Assembly: GCF_008802355.1 (NCBI RefSeq) | Contig: NZ_VZRA01000001.1 | Coordinates: 566,980 to 630,979, forward strand | DNA: 64,000 nucleotides | Direction of reading: 5' to 3' | DNA from: Oryzomonas sagensis | Lineage (GTDB): Bacteria > Desulfobacterota > Desulfuromonadia > Geobacterales > Pseudopelobacteraceae | Shown: positions 16,804-24,706 of the stretch, piece after piece | Layout: each line of letters opens with the position of its first letter | Numbering within the stretch: the first letter of the stretch is position 1 | Translations under genes and position numbers: made by a program | Notes under the pieces: model-generated | Told to the model about the DNA's origin: nothing | What the model saw: the letters and a program-made list of their open reading frames with translations, nothing else | Database searches by the model: none

Positions 16804-18858
16804 CTACCACCGTGAAGTCAACGACACCATGGTCGTATGGACCGAGCCGTCGTAGAGAGCGTCGCCGGAGTTGTAATTCCGGTAACTGTAGTTCATCGAG
16901 CAACCGACATGCTTGCCGATGCGCCAGTCGGCCCGGGCCGTTACGCCGGTTTCCACCGTATCCAGCCGGGTCAGGGCGCCGATGCCCGCGGTATTGTAGC
17001 TGCCCGTCACGTTTGCGAGGGTGAATGTCCTGACCGGGACATCGAATCGGGACGCCGAACGTACCTGCTGAATGCCAACGGAGAGATCCAGCGGCTCCGC
17101 CACGGCATACACGGCGTCGATGCCGTACACATGCGCCGTTGACCGGTAGGTGGCCGCCACGAACGGGTCCGGGTCCACAACGATATTGGAAAACAGCATC
17201 GACTGGTCCGTCACGGCTTCCAAGTATGAATAGTTGGCGGTGATGGTCAGGCGCTCCACAGGGGTGAACCACAGACTCGTATTCGCCGAATAGGAGCGCT
17301 TCTCCCGGGGGAGGGTATAGCTGGCGACCGGTGCCGGCGTCGCGGTGGAGGCAGCGCTTTCGCTCTCTTCATAGGTGGTGATGAAGCTGGCGGTGGCCCC
17401 CCAGGCGCCGTTCTTCGTATAGGTGGCAAACAACTCGCCCTTGTGGCTTTCCGACGCGGAGACCTTCCATTCCGGGTTATCCGCCGTGCGGTAGGTGTAG
17501 GTGGCATTCATCCTGAACCCGGGGAGCGGCCTCCAGGAGACCGTGGCCAGGGCGGTATGGGTCTGGCGGTATTCGTTGTGGACTGCCGCCGGATCGCTGG
17601 GCGAGAGGTCGCTGTTGGGCACGTTGTCGCGGGATTCCAGCACGGCGCGGTACTCCAGGCGGTACGTCACCTGCTGGTTGGGCCGGAATGTGCCGGAAAG
17701 GATAACGGTATCCTTGGCCGAGTCGATGCCGGGCCGCACCGCCAGCGCCCCCGATGCGGTCGAATAGGGGTAGGAAACCGTCGAGGGCGATTGCCGGTCG
17801 TTTTGCAGCCGCCGGTATTTCAGGGCGAAGGACAACTCCTTGAACGGCGTGTAGGTCAGGTCTCCCGCCACCGAATGGAGTGTTTGGGACGGTTTCGACG
17901 CGGGGCGCGCATCCCCCCGGTCGGCATCGTTTTCCCGCTGGGTCAGGACATAGGCGGCCGTCCCCACCAGGCCGCCGCTCATGTCGGTATAGAGCCTGAC
18001 CGTGTGGGACGTCACCCGGCTGTCGGAGACGACGTTGGTCGCCTGGGTGCCCGGCGTGAGCGCCCCGTTACCGGTTACGGCAAAGGGATAGCGGGTGTCC
18101 GGGGCCTGGTTCGAAAAGTCCCGGATGCGGAATCCGTAGGCTATGTCGAAGAACCCCAGGTGGGCGTCGGCGCCGACGCTCCCCTCCCGCGTGATCTGGT
18201 TGACCTGCCGATTGAGGGAGACGACCCTGTTCTGCGGATCGCTGAAATAGTAGTCGGCAAAACGGAGTTGATCGGTTCCCCAGCGGCTCAACTCCCAGTA
18301 CCCCAGGTTGATGTGGATGGGGTTGTTGCCCAGCTTGATGCGGTTTTCCACCTGGGAAATGCCGGTGCGCATGCCATAGCCGTCGGCGGGGGGGGACGCC
18401 TGGGCTGTCGCGTATTGGCCGGTGGCTGACCGGGGAAGCTGTTCCGTCAGCAGGTTATGCCAGAAGGCCTCGGTTTCCAGGTGCAGGCGATAATAGCCGC
18501 CATAGTCGAGAAACAGGTTGGCGCGATAATCGTCCTCGTGGAGCATGAGGGCCTCTCCCGACAACTTGAGGCTGGAGCCGAGCGTACCGGCGGAGAGCCC
18601 GCCCGCTACGCCGGATTTCAGACGTGTGTAGGGAGCCGCCGCGGCGCCTGCGCCGTCGGGGGTGATAAACTGGTATCCCGCCTGGAGGTGGGCGAAACGA
18701 TGGGCTTCGGTTTCCTGCTCCGGCAGGGGTTCATGATTTTCCGCCCCGGCATCGGAGGTGGCGCCGTCGGAGGCAAAGGCCGGCAGCGCCAGAAACATCA
18801 GGCCCGAACAGACAATCAGCGGTGCAAACAGCATCGTTTGGCGAGAGCGGCTCGACAT
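16804..18858 (-). CDS. MtrB/PioB-family outer-membrane beta-barrel (porin of a porin-cytochrome conduit)
   Basis: The 684-residue protein has a signal peptide ending ALPAFASD. It then has many alternating beta strands ending in a C-terminal aromatic (TMVSLTSRW), as expected for a BAM-assembled barrel. It shows the MtrB/PioB features: GYWELSRWGTDQLRFADYYF, FKELSFALKYRRLQNDRQSP, and paired strands near the end. It starts three bases after the stop of the multiheme cytochrome. MtrB/PioB barrels hold a periplasmic decaheme cytochrome through the outer membrane and conduct electrons to or from the outside. Direction of flow (metal reduction or oxidation) is not deducible here. Confidence 0.88.
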   Translation of the reverse strand: MSSRSRQTMLFAPLIVCSGLMFLALPAFASDGATSDAGAENHEPLPEQETEAHRFAHLQAGYQFITPDGAGAAAAPYTRLKSGVAGGLSAGTLGSSLKLSGEALMLHEDDYRANLFLDYGGYYRLHLETEAFWHNLLTEQLPRSATGQYATAQASPPADGYGMRTGISQVENRIKLGNNPIHINLGYWELSRWGTDQLRFADYYFSDPQNRVVSLNRQVNQITREGSVGADAHLGFFDIAYGFRIRDFSNQAPDTRYPFAVTGNGALTPGTQATNVVSDSRVTSHTVRLYTDMSGGLVGTAAYVLTQRENDADRGDARPASKPSQTLHSVAGDLTYTPFKELSFALKYRRLQNDRQSPSTVSYPYSTASGALAVRPGIDSAKDTVILSGTFRPNQQVTYRLEYRAVLESRDNVPNSDLSPSDPAAVHNEYRQTHTALATVSWRPLPGFRMNATYTYRTADNPEWKVSASESHKGELFATYTKNGAWGATASFITTYEESESAASTATPAPVASYTLPREKRSYSANTSLWFTPVERLTITANYSYLEAVTDQSMLFSNIVVDPDPFVAATYRSTAHVYGIDAVYAVAEPLDLSVGIQQVRSASRFDVPVRTFTLANVTGSYNTAGIGALTRLDTVETGVTARADWRIGKHVGCSMNYSYRNYNSGDALYDGSVHTTMVSLTSRW

Positions 18859-18861
18859 GGC

Positions 18862-19878
18862 TTACTTCCTCAATGTTCCGTACCCGCGGTTGTCGGGGGT
18901 ATCGGAGCCGTGGACAGCTGAATGACAGTCGGTGCACCGGTTGGAAAAGAGCGATTTCATGGATGAGTCGCCGTTCATGACGCTGCGGTGGCCCGGATTG
19001 TGACACTGAATGCAGAGAAACGGCATGGCCGCCGAGAGCAGCCGGCGATTGACCGAACCGTGGGGCACATGGCAATTGGTGCAGGTCTCGGTGACATCCC
19101 CATGTTCGTAGACGAACGGGCCGCTCTTCTCCATGTGGCAGCGGGTGCAGAGGTCGCGCTGCGTGCTTCCCTTCAACAACTTGGGTTGGCTCGAACCGTG
19201 GGGGTCGTGGCAGTCGAAGCAGCCCATCTTCTTTTCCCGCACCGGGTGGTGCGAAAACAGGCTGAATTGGGCCTTCACGTCGGGATGACAGCCGTAGCAG
19301 AGTTCGGCCATTTTATCGTGGCTGACCTTCTGCTGCGGTCCCTCATGCAACTGATGGCAGGAAAAGCAACTCAGATCGTTCAGGGCATGGGTGCTGGAAT
19401 GCCAGTGGGCCAAGGCCGGGGTCGAGGCGGCGGAGTGGCATTTCAGGCAGATCAGGGACTGGGCTTGGGGGGGGAGCTTTTTCAGGTCGAGCAGGGTGGA
19501 AACGTCGCATTTGTCCCCCTTTTCGCCGTGGAGTCGCTTGGTTTCCTCGATGTTGGCGATGGCCAGGCTCCCCGGCCCGTGACACGACTCGCAGTTGACC
19601 AGGGGCAATCCGGTTTCAGGCTTGATCTGCTCACCGTGCACGCTCCGCTTGAAATCGCTGGTAATCTTGTCATGCTTGTGGCACTTGGCGACGCAGTTAT
19701 CCGTCCCCACGTAGTCGGCATCCAGGCGGCCGACGATCATCTTCTCATACTCGGCGACCGGCAGGAGCGGATGTGACTGTTTCATCCCGGCGCAGCCGGC
19801 ACCCAGCAACGACGCCAGGATCAGGGCTGCCGGGACGATGCCCGCACGCACAACAACTCTGCCGCAAGGTATGTTCAT
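18862..19878 (-). CDS. MtrA/DmsE-like multiheme c-type cytochrome, predicted lipoprotein
   Basis: Start chosen at the ATG preceded by AAGGAG; the longer frame to 20004 lacks support. The 338-residue protein has nine CXXCH motifs plus one CX3CH (CVAKCH) as the first site, so ten candidate hemes, as in decaheme MtrA/DmsE. Distal His and CHVPHGS/CHDPHGS pairs fit that fold. Unlike Shewanella MtrA it seems lipid-anchored: hydrophobic run then LLGAGC. Lipidation would tie it to the outer membrane beside its barrel. It lies directly upstream of the MtrB-like gene, so a transmembrane conduit is likely. No outer-surface cytochrome gene follows. Confidence 0.9.
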   Translation of the reverse strand: MNIPCGRVVVRAGIVPAALILASLLGAGCAGMKQSHPLLPVAEYEKMIVGRLDADYVGTDNCVAKCHKHDKITSDFKRSVHGEQIKPETGLPLVNCESCHGPGSLAIANIEETKRLHGEKGDKCDVSTLLDLKKLPPQAQSLICLKCHSAASTPALAHWHSSTHALNDLSCFSCHQLHEGPQQKVSHDKMAELCYGCHPDVKAQFSLFSHHPVREKKMGCFDCHDPHGSSQPKLLKGSTQRDLCTRCHMEKSGPFVYEHGDVTETCTNCHVPHGSVNRRLLSAAMPFLCIQCHNPGHRSVMNGDSSMKSLFSNRCTDCHSAVHGSDTPDNRGYGTLRK

Positions 19879-19909
19879 CAATGGTCTCCTTCGCACTTCC
19901 GGACGGCAA

Positions 19910-20665
19910 TCACCCCCCCTGAATACCCTTGGTGGTGGTACGGATGAAACGCTGCACGATCGGATTAGCGCTGTTCCGTATCTGGTCCGGCACGCCGATT
20001 TCAATGATCTCGCCCCGGTGCATCATGGCGATGCGGTCGGACAGGTACAAGGCGAAATTCAGGTCATGAGTGACGATAATTGTCGTATTACCGGTCTTTT
20101 TTCTCAGGGAGAGGATCGTCTCCGCCAACTCGTCGGTCGTCACCGGGTCCAACTCGGCGGTCGGTTCATCGTAGAGGACCAGATCCGGCTCCATTGCCAG
20201 AGAACGCGCGATGGCGACCCTCTTCCGCATGCCGCCCGACAACTCCGAGGTATTCAGCCCTTCCGTGCCTTCCAGCCCCACAATGGCCAGTTTCTCGGTA
20301 ATAAGCTCACGGATGCGGGCCTCGGGGCAGATACGGTGCTCACGCAGCCAGAGCCCCACATTCTCGGCAACGGTCAGCGAGTTGAACAGGGCCGACGACT
20401 GGAACACCATGCTGCTGCGAAACGTCTGGGGCAGCGGCCGGCCATTGTCGAACACCGGCTGGTCGTTGAAGTAGATTTGGCCGCTGTCGGGCGTTTCCAG
20501 GCGTATAATGTGCCTCAGCAGGATACTCTTGCCGGTGCCGGAGGGACCGATAATCGAGAAGGTCTCTCCCGGCGCGATATCGAGATCGATATCCTTAAGG
20601 ACATGATTGCTGCCAAAGGACTTATTCAGCTTTTCAATTCGAACGGCGATGCCGTGTATGGACAT
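19910..20665 (-). CDS. ABC transporter ATP-binding protein, MlaF-like
   Basis: The 251-residue ATPase has Walker A IIGPSGTGKSILLRH, Q-loop FQSSALFNSL, signature LSGGMRKRVAIARSL, Walker B DLVLYDEPTAELDP and H-loop VTHDLNFAL. Sequence flavour (SALFNSLTVAENVGLWLREH) fits the MlaF/Ttg2A lipid-asymmetry subfamily. No MlaE permease or MlaD gene is adjacent, so its membrane partner is unknown; the next upstream gene encodes a four-helix membrane protein that might serve. It precedes the cytochrome gene by 31 bases on the same strand. Confidence 0.85.
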   Translation of the reverse strand: MSIHGIAVRIEKLNKSFGSNHVLKDIDLDIAPGETFSIIGPSGTGKSILLRHIIRLETPDSGQIYFNDQPVFDNGRPLPQTFRSSMVFQSSALFNSLTVAENVGLWLREHRICPEARIRELITEKLAIVGLEGTEGLNTSELSGGMRKRVAIARSLAMEPDLVLYDEPTAELDPVTTDELAETILSLRKKTGNTTIIVTHDLNFALYLSDRIAMMHRGEIIEIGVPDQIRNSANPIVQRFIRTTTKGIQGG

Positions 20666-20711
20666 GGAGGACTCTCAAAAAAATTTAAATGCAGTATACG
20701 TGCCCACCGGA

Positions 20712-21158
20712 TCAGAACAGGTACTTCGACCGGTTGGTAAAATACCCTCGATGCTTATAAATAAAGGCTGTCAGCAGTAGTATGGCCACCATGACCGACA
20801 GATTGTCAACCGCCACTCCACGTGTATCGATCGGTCGACCGAGCGCCTTTTCCAGTTCTCCCGCGGAAATACCCACCAGATTGATCAGCGTATTCACCAC
20901 TTCGAACGTGTTGTATCCGATCAGCAGGTACCAGGTCAGGGTCTGCCGCTTCATCAGACCGAGGAAGAGATAGAGGCAGATCAGGCTGTCCGCGAATACC
21001 AGCACTTCCGCCGCACGCCCCCGGTAGATGGTCCCCAGCAGCGGAAAGGGCTGCCCGAAGGTGGACACGGTCAACATGAAGAAGAACAGATACAGCCCCC
21101 CCAGGAGGACAATACCCAGGGGGCGCCGTTCTTCGCTATCGTTGTCGATCTCTTCCAT
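20712..21158 (-). CDS. Inner-membrane protein, about four helices, unknown
   Basis: I pick the ATG with GAGG five bases upstream. The 148-residue product has hydrophobic segments around GIVLLGGLYLFFFMLTV, VLVFADSLICLYLFLGLM, WYLLIGYNTFEVVNTLINLV and LSVMVAILLLTAFIYKH. The first 15 residues are acidic and probably cytoplasmic. No family recognised. It sits between a 39-residue peptide gene and the MlaF-like ATPase in a tight run, so a complex with either is possible. Confidence 0.7.
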   Translation of the reverse strand: MEEIDNDSEERRPLGIVLLGGLYLFFFMLTVSTFGQPFPLLGTIYRGRAAEVLVFADSLICLYLFLGLMKRQTLTWYLLIGYNTFEVVNTLINLVGISAGELEKALGRPIDTRGVAVDNLSVMVAILLLTAFIYKHRGYFTNRSKYLF

Positions 21159-21179
21159 GAACACCTCGGCAAGCTGCCG

Positions 21180-21299
21180 CTATGTGGCCTTGTCCCGCTT
21201 ATTGCTCCGCCGCATGTCGCTCAAGACCACGCAGACGAAGATGACAATCAGGATAAATCCTATGAAAATCCAATCGGCGATGCTGAATCCGAATAACAT
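21180..21299 (-). CDS. 39-residue single-helix membrane peptide
   Basis: A short frame beginning MLFGFSIADWIFIGF and ending DMRRSNKRDKAT. One transmembrane helix (about residues 9-27) is followed by a basic tail, consistent with N-out/C-in topology. Its ATG overlaps the stop of the TPR-like gene as TAATG, and the membrane protein starts 21 bases after its stop. Tight coupling on both sides argues it is real. Confidence 0.6.
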   Translation of the reverse strand: MLFGFSIADWIFIGFILIVIFVCVVLSDMRRSNKRDKAT

Positions 21300-22207
21300 T
21301 ACGCGCTCCTCCTGAATGCCTCTGCCGCCTCGTTCATCATGCCCATCTCCTGGTAACAGGTTCCCAGCAGGTAATAGACCTCGCCCATGGGGAACTGCTC
21401 GACAAACGAGGGGTCTGCCAGCACATCTTCAATAATGGCGGCCGCCTCCTCAGTGCGCCCGGCTTGGCGCTCCTCCAATGCCGCCGACAGGGCCGTCAGA
21501 TAATCCAGAGGCGGGACCAGCGGGAGCTTGCCGGCCAGAATCCCGGCGATACGCGCCTCAAGCCGCGCCCGTTCAGCCGCCGCCAACCCGGCCAGCGCCT
21601 CGCCCCAGACTTCGGCCGCCTGATCGTAGCGCCCGAGGATGTAGAGCGCCTCGCCGTATTCATAAGCGATATGGCCGTCGGAGGGGGCCAGCGCCATGGC
21701 CTTCTTCAGATGTTTTTCCGCCCCGTACCAACTATCCACGGCCTGACGCAGCGCGGCCAGGCGCGATCCCTTGTCGGCGTAGGTCCGGGCGATCTCCGCC
21801 TGCAGGCCGGCATTGGTGGAGTCGAGCAGGGCAAGAATCTTGAGGGACGTGATCTTGCGATCCAGATAGGGGGTATCCACCTCCTTGGCGTCCAGCATGA
21901 CGACCTGCCCCCCCAGCTCGGAAACGATATGGGGATAGGCCTCCTTCAGTACGGCGGCATACTCGGCCGCATGGACGCATTCCGGGTCGAGTCGCAGCGC
22001 CTGGTAGATGCCCCGGCCCACCATGTCATAGTCGGGCGCCCGTTCCCGTACCGCTGCAAGATCCTCGTCCAGAAGCGGGATAGGGGGCTTGCCGTCCCAA
22101 GGAATAGCCACCCGGCCGTCGCGCCCCCTGAGCGTATAACCGGCAGGAGGCGTAACGTAGCCGATGCCCGAGAGGGATGTGGTTGTTGAAACTTCCGCGC
22201 TGTTCAT
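21299..22207 (-). CDS. TPR-like repeat protein
   Basis: The 302-residue protein begins with about 50 Pro/Gly-rich residues (GYVTPPAGYTLRGRDGRVAIP) and then helical pairs. The clearest TPR-type units are GAEKHLKKAMALAPSDGHIAYEYGEALYILGRYDQAAEVW and GEVYYLLGTCYQEMGMMNEAAEAFRRSA near the C-terminus. No signal peptide, so cytoplasmic. The start overlaps the preceding stop as ATGA. TPR proteins scaffold complexes; its neighbours suggest a link to the operon's unknown proteins. Confidence 0.75.
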   Translation of the reverse strand: MNSAEVSTTTSLSGIGYVTPPAGYTLRGRDGRVAIPWDGKPPIPLLDEDLAAVRERAPDYDMVGRGIYQALRLDPECVHAAEYAAVLKEAYPHIVSELGGQVVMLDAKEVDTPYLDRKITSLKILALLDSTNAGLQAEIARTYADKGSRLAALRQAVDSWYGAEKHLKKAMALAPSDGHIAYEYGEALYILGRYDQAAEVWGEALAGLAAAERARLEARIAGILAGKLPLVPPLDYLTALSAALEERQAGRTEEAAAIIEDVLADPSFVEQFPMGEVYYLLGTCYQEMGMMNEAAEAFRRSA

Positions 22208-23046
22208 CTGACTCCTCGCTCCCTCCCGGGAAAGGTATCTATGCCGGCATCAACGCCGATCACCTTGTAGATCTGCACCTCATCCCACGGCTCGTCCAGA
22301 ACGCCGTCGTGGATGGCCCAACTCCGTCCCCGCACCGTGCGCTCCATGCCCGGCATGCGGAAGGGGGTGGAACCGTCCATCCGGGCATGATAGCGACCGC
22401 CGGGTTGAAACTCCCGGTCGATCTCCAACATCAGGCGTGTGCCCCGCAGATAGTCGAAACCGTATTTTTCATAGCGGATGGCATTGTCGTAGCTCAGCGG
22501 TTCGGCCACGATCATCTCCATCCCCAGGGCATCGGTGAACCGCTCCAGGAGCGGAAAGAACTCGGCGAACAGGCGCAGCCCGCGGCGGGTCTGGTTGGGA
22601 AACAGCCCGTCCTCCATGGCGCGCAACTCTTCGGGCAGATTCCGTCCGCGGGAGGCAAACCAGTTCCTCCTGCCGCTTTCGTCCACATCCACATCATATC
22701 GGGGCGCTGCCGGATCGCAGATGATACAGAAGGAGAGCTCCATCTGGTGGTACTGGGTATCGGCCAGTTCGAGGAAGAATGTTGTATCCGCATCATCCGG
22801 CCGGGCGCGGACCTCGATACGCAGGAGCGCAAGCCCAGCGGGCGCAATGATGGTGGTCAGGCGCTCCCCTGCCGTGGTATGGAGCCCATCGGCGGCCAAT
22901 CCCAACAGCCCGCGCAGGCGCAACGGCACCAGCGAAGCGTACAACACCTCTTTTTCCAGGTCGTCCAGCCGGTTGATGGCCAGCAGCGACCGCAACGGCC
23001 GACCGGCTGCATCCAGCAACTGGCTATTTCCCGGAAGTTTTGCCAT
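22204..23046 (-). CDS. Unknown protein encoded beside the AcuC-like gene
   Basis: I use the ATG at 23046; a TTG three codons earlier is possible. The gene overlaps the end of the AcuC-like gene by 23 bases. The 280-residue product opens SQLLDAAGRPLRSLLAINRLDDLEKEVLY and has ADTQYHQMELSFCIICDP in the middle. Around residues 180-200 is SYDNAIRYEKYGFDYLRGTRLM, which loosely recalls the C-terminal motif of GNAT acetyltransferases. I do not recognise a family. The pairing with a deacetylase-fold protein makes an acetyltransferase role tempting but unproven. Confidence 0.65.
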   Translation of the reverse strand: MAKLPGNSQLLDAAGRPLRSLLAINRLDDLEKEVLYASLVPLRLRGLLGLAADGLHTTAGERLTTIIAPAGLALLRIEVRARPDDADTTFFLELADTQYHQMELSFCIICDPAAPRYDVDVDESGRRNWFASRGRNLPEELRAMEDGLFPNQTRRGLRLFAEFFPLLERFTDALGMEMIVAEPLSYDNAIRYEKYGFDYLRGTRLMLEIDREFQPGGRYHARMDGSTPFRMPGMERTVRGRSWAIHDGVLDEPWDEVQIYKVIGVDAGIDTFPGRERGVR

Positions 23047-24184
23047 AGGTTCCAATTATACCAGGAAAGATGGCCGCCCTGATCCGCGCAATGCTCTTTT
23101 CCACCGCATCCAGGGCCAAGTTGCGCTCATACTCCTCGGACCAGTGCATGGCGTCCAGCAGGACCCGGTGGGGATACCCCAGCGGCTCGATCTTTCGCAC
23201 AAAGGCCGCCGGCAGGCGGGGGTTGAGCTCGACGCCGTTCATAACCGCCCAGGCGATGGTCCAGGCCCGGGCCGTGTTCATCAGGTCGTAGCCGCCTCCG
23301 CCCAGTGCAACCCAGGGAATCCTGAGCGCCTTGAGCTTGCGCATGATATAGCCGTAGCTGTGGGTCGTGATCTCAAGCTGGGTCAGCGGATCGGTGCGAA
23401 ACGCGTCGGCGCCGATCTGGGTGACGATGACATCCGGGTCATAGGCGGCCATCAGCGGATAGGCCACTTCATCGAAGGCCTTCATGTAGAGGGCATCGTC
23501 GGTGTGGGCAAGCAGCGGCACGTTCACCGAATAGCCCCGCCCCCGCCCCGTGCCGGTTTCGTTCTCGAAGCCGGTCCCGGGAAAGAAATAGATGCCGCTC
23601 TCGTGCAGCGAGATGGTAAGGACCCGGTCGCTGTCGTAGAACCCTTCCTGCACCCCGTCGCCGTGGTGGGCGTCGATATCCAGATAGACAACCCGCCGTC
23701 CCCGGGCCACCAGCCAGTTGATGGCGAGCACGGCATCGTTCACGTAGGAGAAGCCCGAGGCCTTGGCCCGATGGGCGTGGTGCCAGCCGCCGGCCAGGTT
23801 GAAGGCGATGTCGAACCCCTCTTCCTCCACCAGGCGGGCCGCCTCGAAGGTCGCACCGGCCCCCAATGCCGCGCAATCGTACAGCCCCTTGAAGACGGGA
23901 CAGTCGGCATCGCCCAGGCCGAAGCGGAAATCGGCCCGCGGTTCGTCGGAGGTACTGAACTCCTTGAGGCGCGCCAGGTATTCGGGGGCGTGGAAGCTCA
24001 ACGCCAGTTCATCGTCGATCGGCCCGCAGCCGCGGATTTCCATGCCCGGCAGTTTCAGCAGACCGTAAGACTCCATCAGGTCCCGTACGACACGGTAGCG
24101 CTGCAACTTGAACGGATGGTCATCCCCGTAGCTGAAGTTTCCGAACAGCGGCGAATATATCAGGGCGGTGCGGGTGGCCGACAC
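23024..24184 (-). CDS. Histone deacetylase superfamily protein (AcuC-like)
   Basis: GTG at 24184 is chosen because GAGGAG lies six bases upstream; the longer ATG frame has no site. The 386-residue protein has the class I HDAC pattern: FNLAGGWHHAHRAKASGFSYVNDAVLA, DIDAHHGDGVQEGFYD (zinc ligands D and H), IGADAFRTDPLTQLEIT (third Asp), and ALGGGGYDLMNTARAW. AcuC removes acetyl groups from acetyl-CoA synthetase in Bacillus; other bacterial members act on polyamines. The substrate here is unknown. It is the first gene of the long minus-strand run leading to the porin-cytochrome genes. Confidence 0.9.
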   Translation of the reverse strand: MSATRTALIYSPLFGNFSYGDDHPFKLQRYRVVRDLMESYGLLKLPGMEIRGCGPIDDELALSFHAPEYLARLKEFSTSDEPRADFRFGLGDADCPVFKGLYDCAALGAGATFEAARLVEEEGFDIAFNLAGGWHHAHRAKASGFSYVNDAVLAINWLVARGRRVVYLDIDAHHGDGVQEGFYDSDRVLTISLHESGIYFFPGTGFENETGTGRGRGYSVNVPLLAHTDDALYMKAFDEVAYPLMAAYDPDVIVTQIGADAFRTDPLTQLEITTHSYGYIMRKLKALRIPWVALGGGGYDLMNTARAWTIAWAVMNGVELNPRLPAAFVRKIEPLGYPHRVLLDAMHWSEEYERNLALDAVEKSIARIRAAIFPGIIGTYGKTSGK

Positions 24185-24304
24185 GGCGTCTCCTCTGCGA
24201 CATGACACGCAAGACCCCGGTATAATGCCCTATTTTTTAGCATTCGTCTATGGGGAAAGCCGAATAAATCCGGCTTAATCTGGATACCTCTGCAACGCGG
24301 CCCC

Positions 24305-24320
24305 GCTGACGCGCGTCAGC
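24305..24320. repeat. Perfect 16-base palindrome
   Basis: GCTGACGCGCGTCAGC, in the 235-base gap between the AcuC-like and the small zinc-ribbon gene. It could be a regulator site or the stem of a hairpin. Apart from this and the terminator the gap holds nothing I recognise. Confidence 0.5.
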
Positions 24321-24356
24321 CCACAAGCCTCGCGCACCTCGCGGCAAAGGAATCAC

Positions 24357-24383
24357 AAAAAAAGCCGCACTGGGAATGGCGGC
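24357..24383 (-). terminator. Terminator after the small zinc-ribbon gene
   Basis: Stem GCCGC/GCGGC with a ten-base loop, followed on the minus strand by seven T residues; 37 bases past the stop. Confidence 0.7.
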
Positions 24384-24419
24384 TCGTAATGGCTGTAGAG
24401 ATTGTGCGCTGTCGGACGC

Positions 24420-24635
24420 CTAGAAGTGAAACGTGATCTTGGTTTTGGGGACCACACCGCGCTCGCGTTTGAACATGCAGGTTGGAGAGCAATAGAGGAG
24501 TGCATCGGGGAGAATCTCTCCGGCCATTATCTCCGTCAGATAGCCTTTGCTGTCTACCCTGACGGAATAAATGCCATTGCCGTCGGCTTTGACGGTACTT
24601 CCGCAATGGCTGCAGTGTTCCTCTGTGAACGCCAT
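24420..24635 (-). CDS. Small CXXC zinc-ribbon-like protein
   Basis: From the ATG at 24635 the product is 71 residues (a TTG nine codons upstream is possible). It has HCSHCGSTV near the start and YCSPTCMFKRERG near the end, two Cys pairs that could bind one metal, with a short beta-rich middle. The C-terminus KTKITFHF is basic/aromatic. No family recognised and no good Shine-Dalgarno seen. It stands between a strong terminator and the accessory block. Confidence 0.6.
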   Translation of the reverse strand: MAFTEEHCSHCGSTVKADGNGIYSVRVDSKGYLTEIMAGEILPDALLYCSPTCMFKRERGVVPKTKITFHF

Positions 24636-24706
24636 GGTGGCGTAAATTATGTCACCAATCAAAACCGTGTGTCAAGCACGTAATACAGTAAAAAATAGCA
24701 CTAATT

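Noticed and set aside
18862-20004. Longer N-terminal start for the MtrA-like cytochrome
   Set aside because: The extra codons precede the Shine-Dalgarno sequence and signal peptide and overlap the ABC ATPase 3' end.
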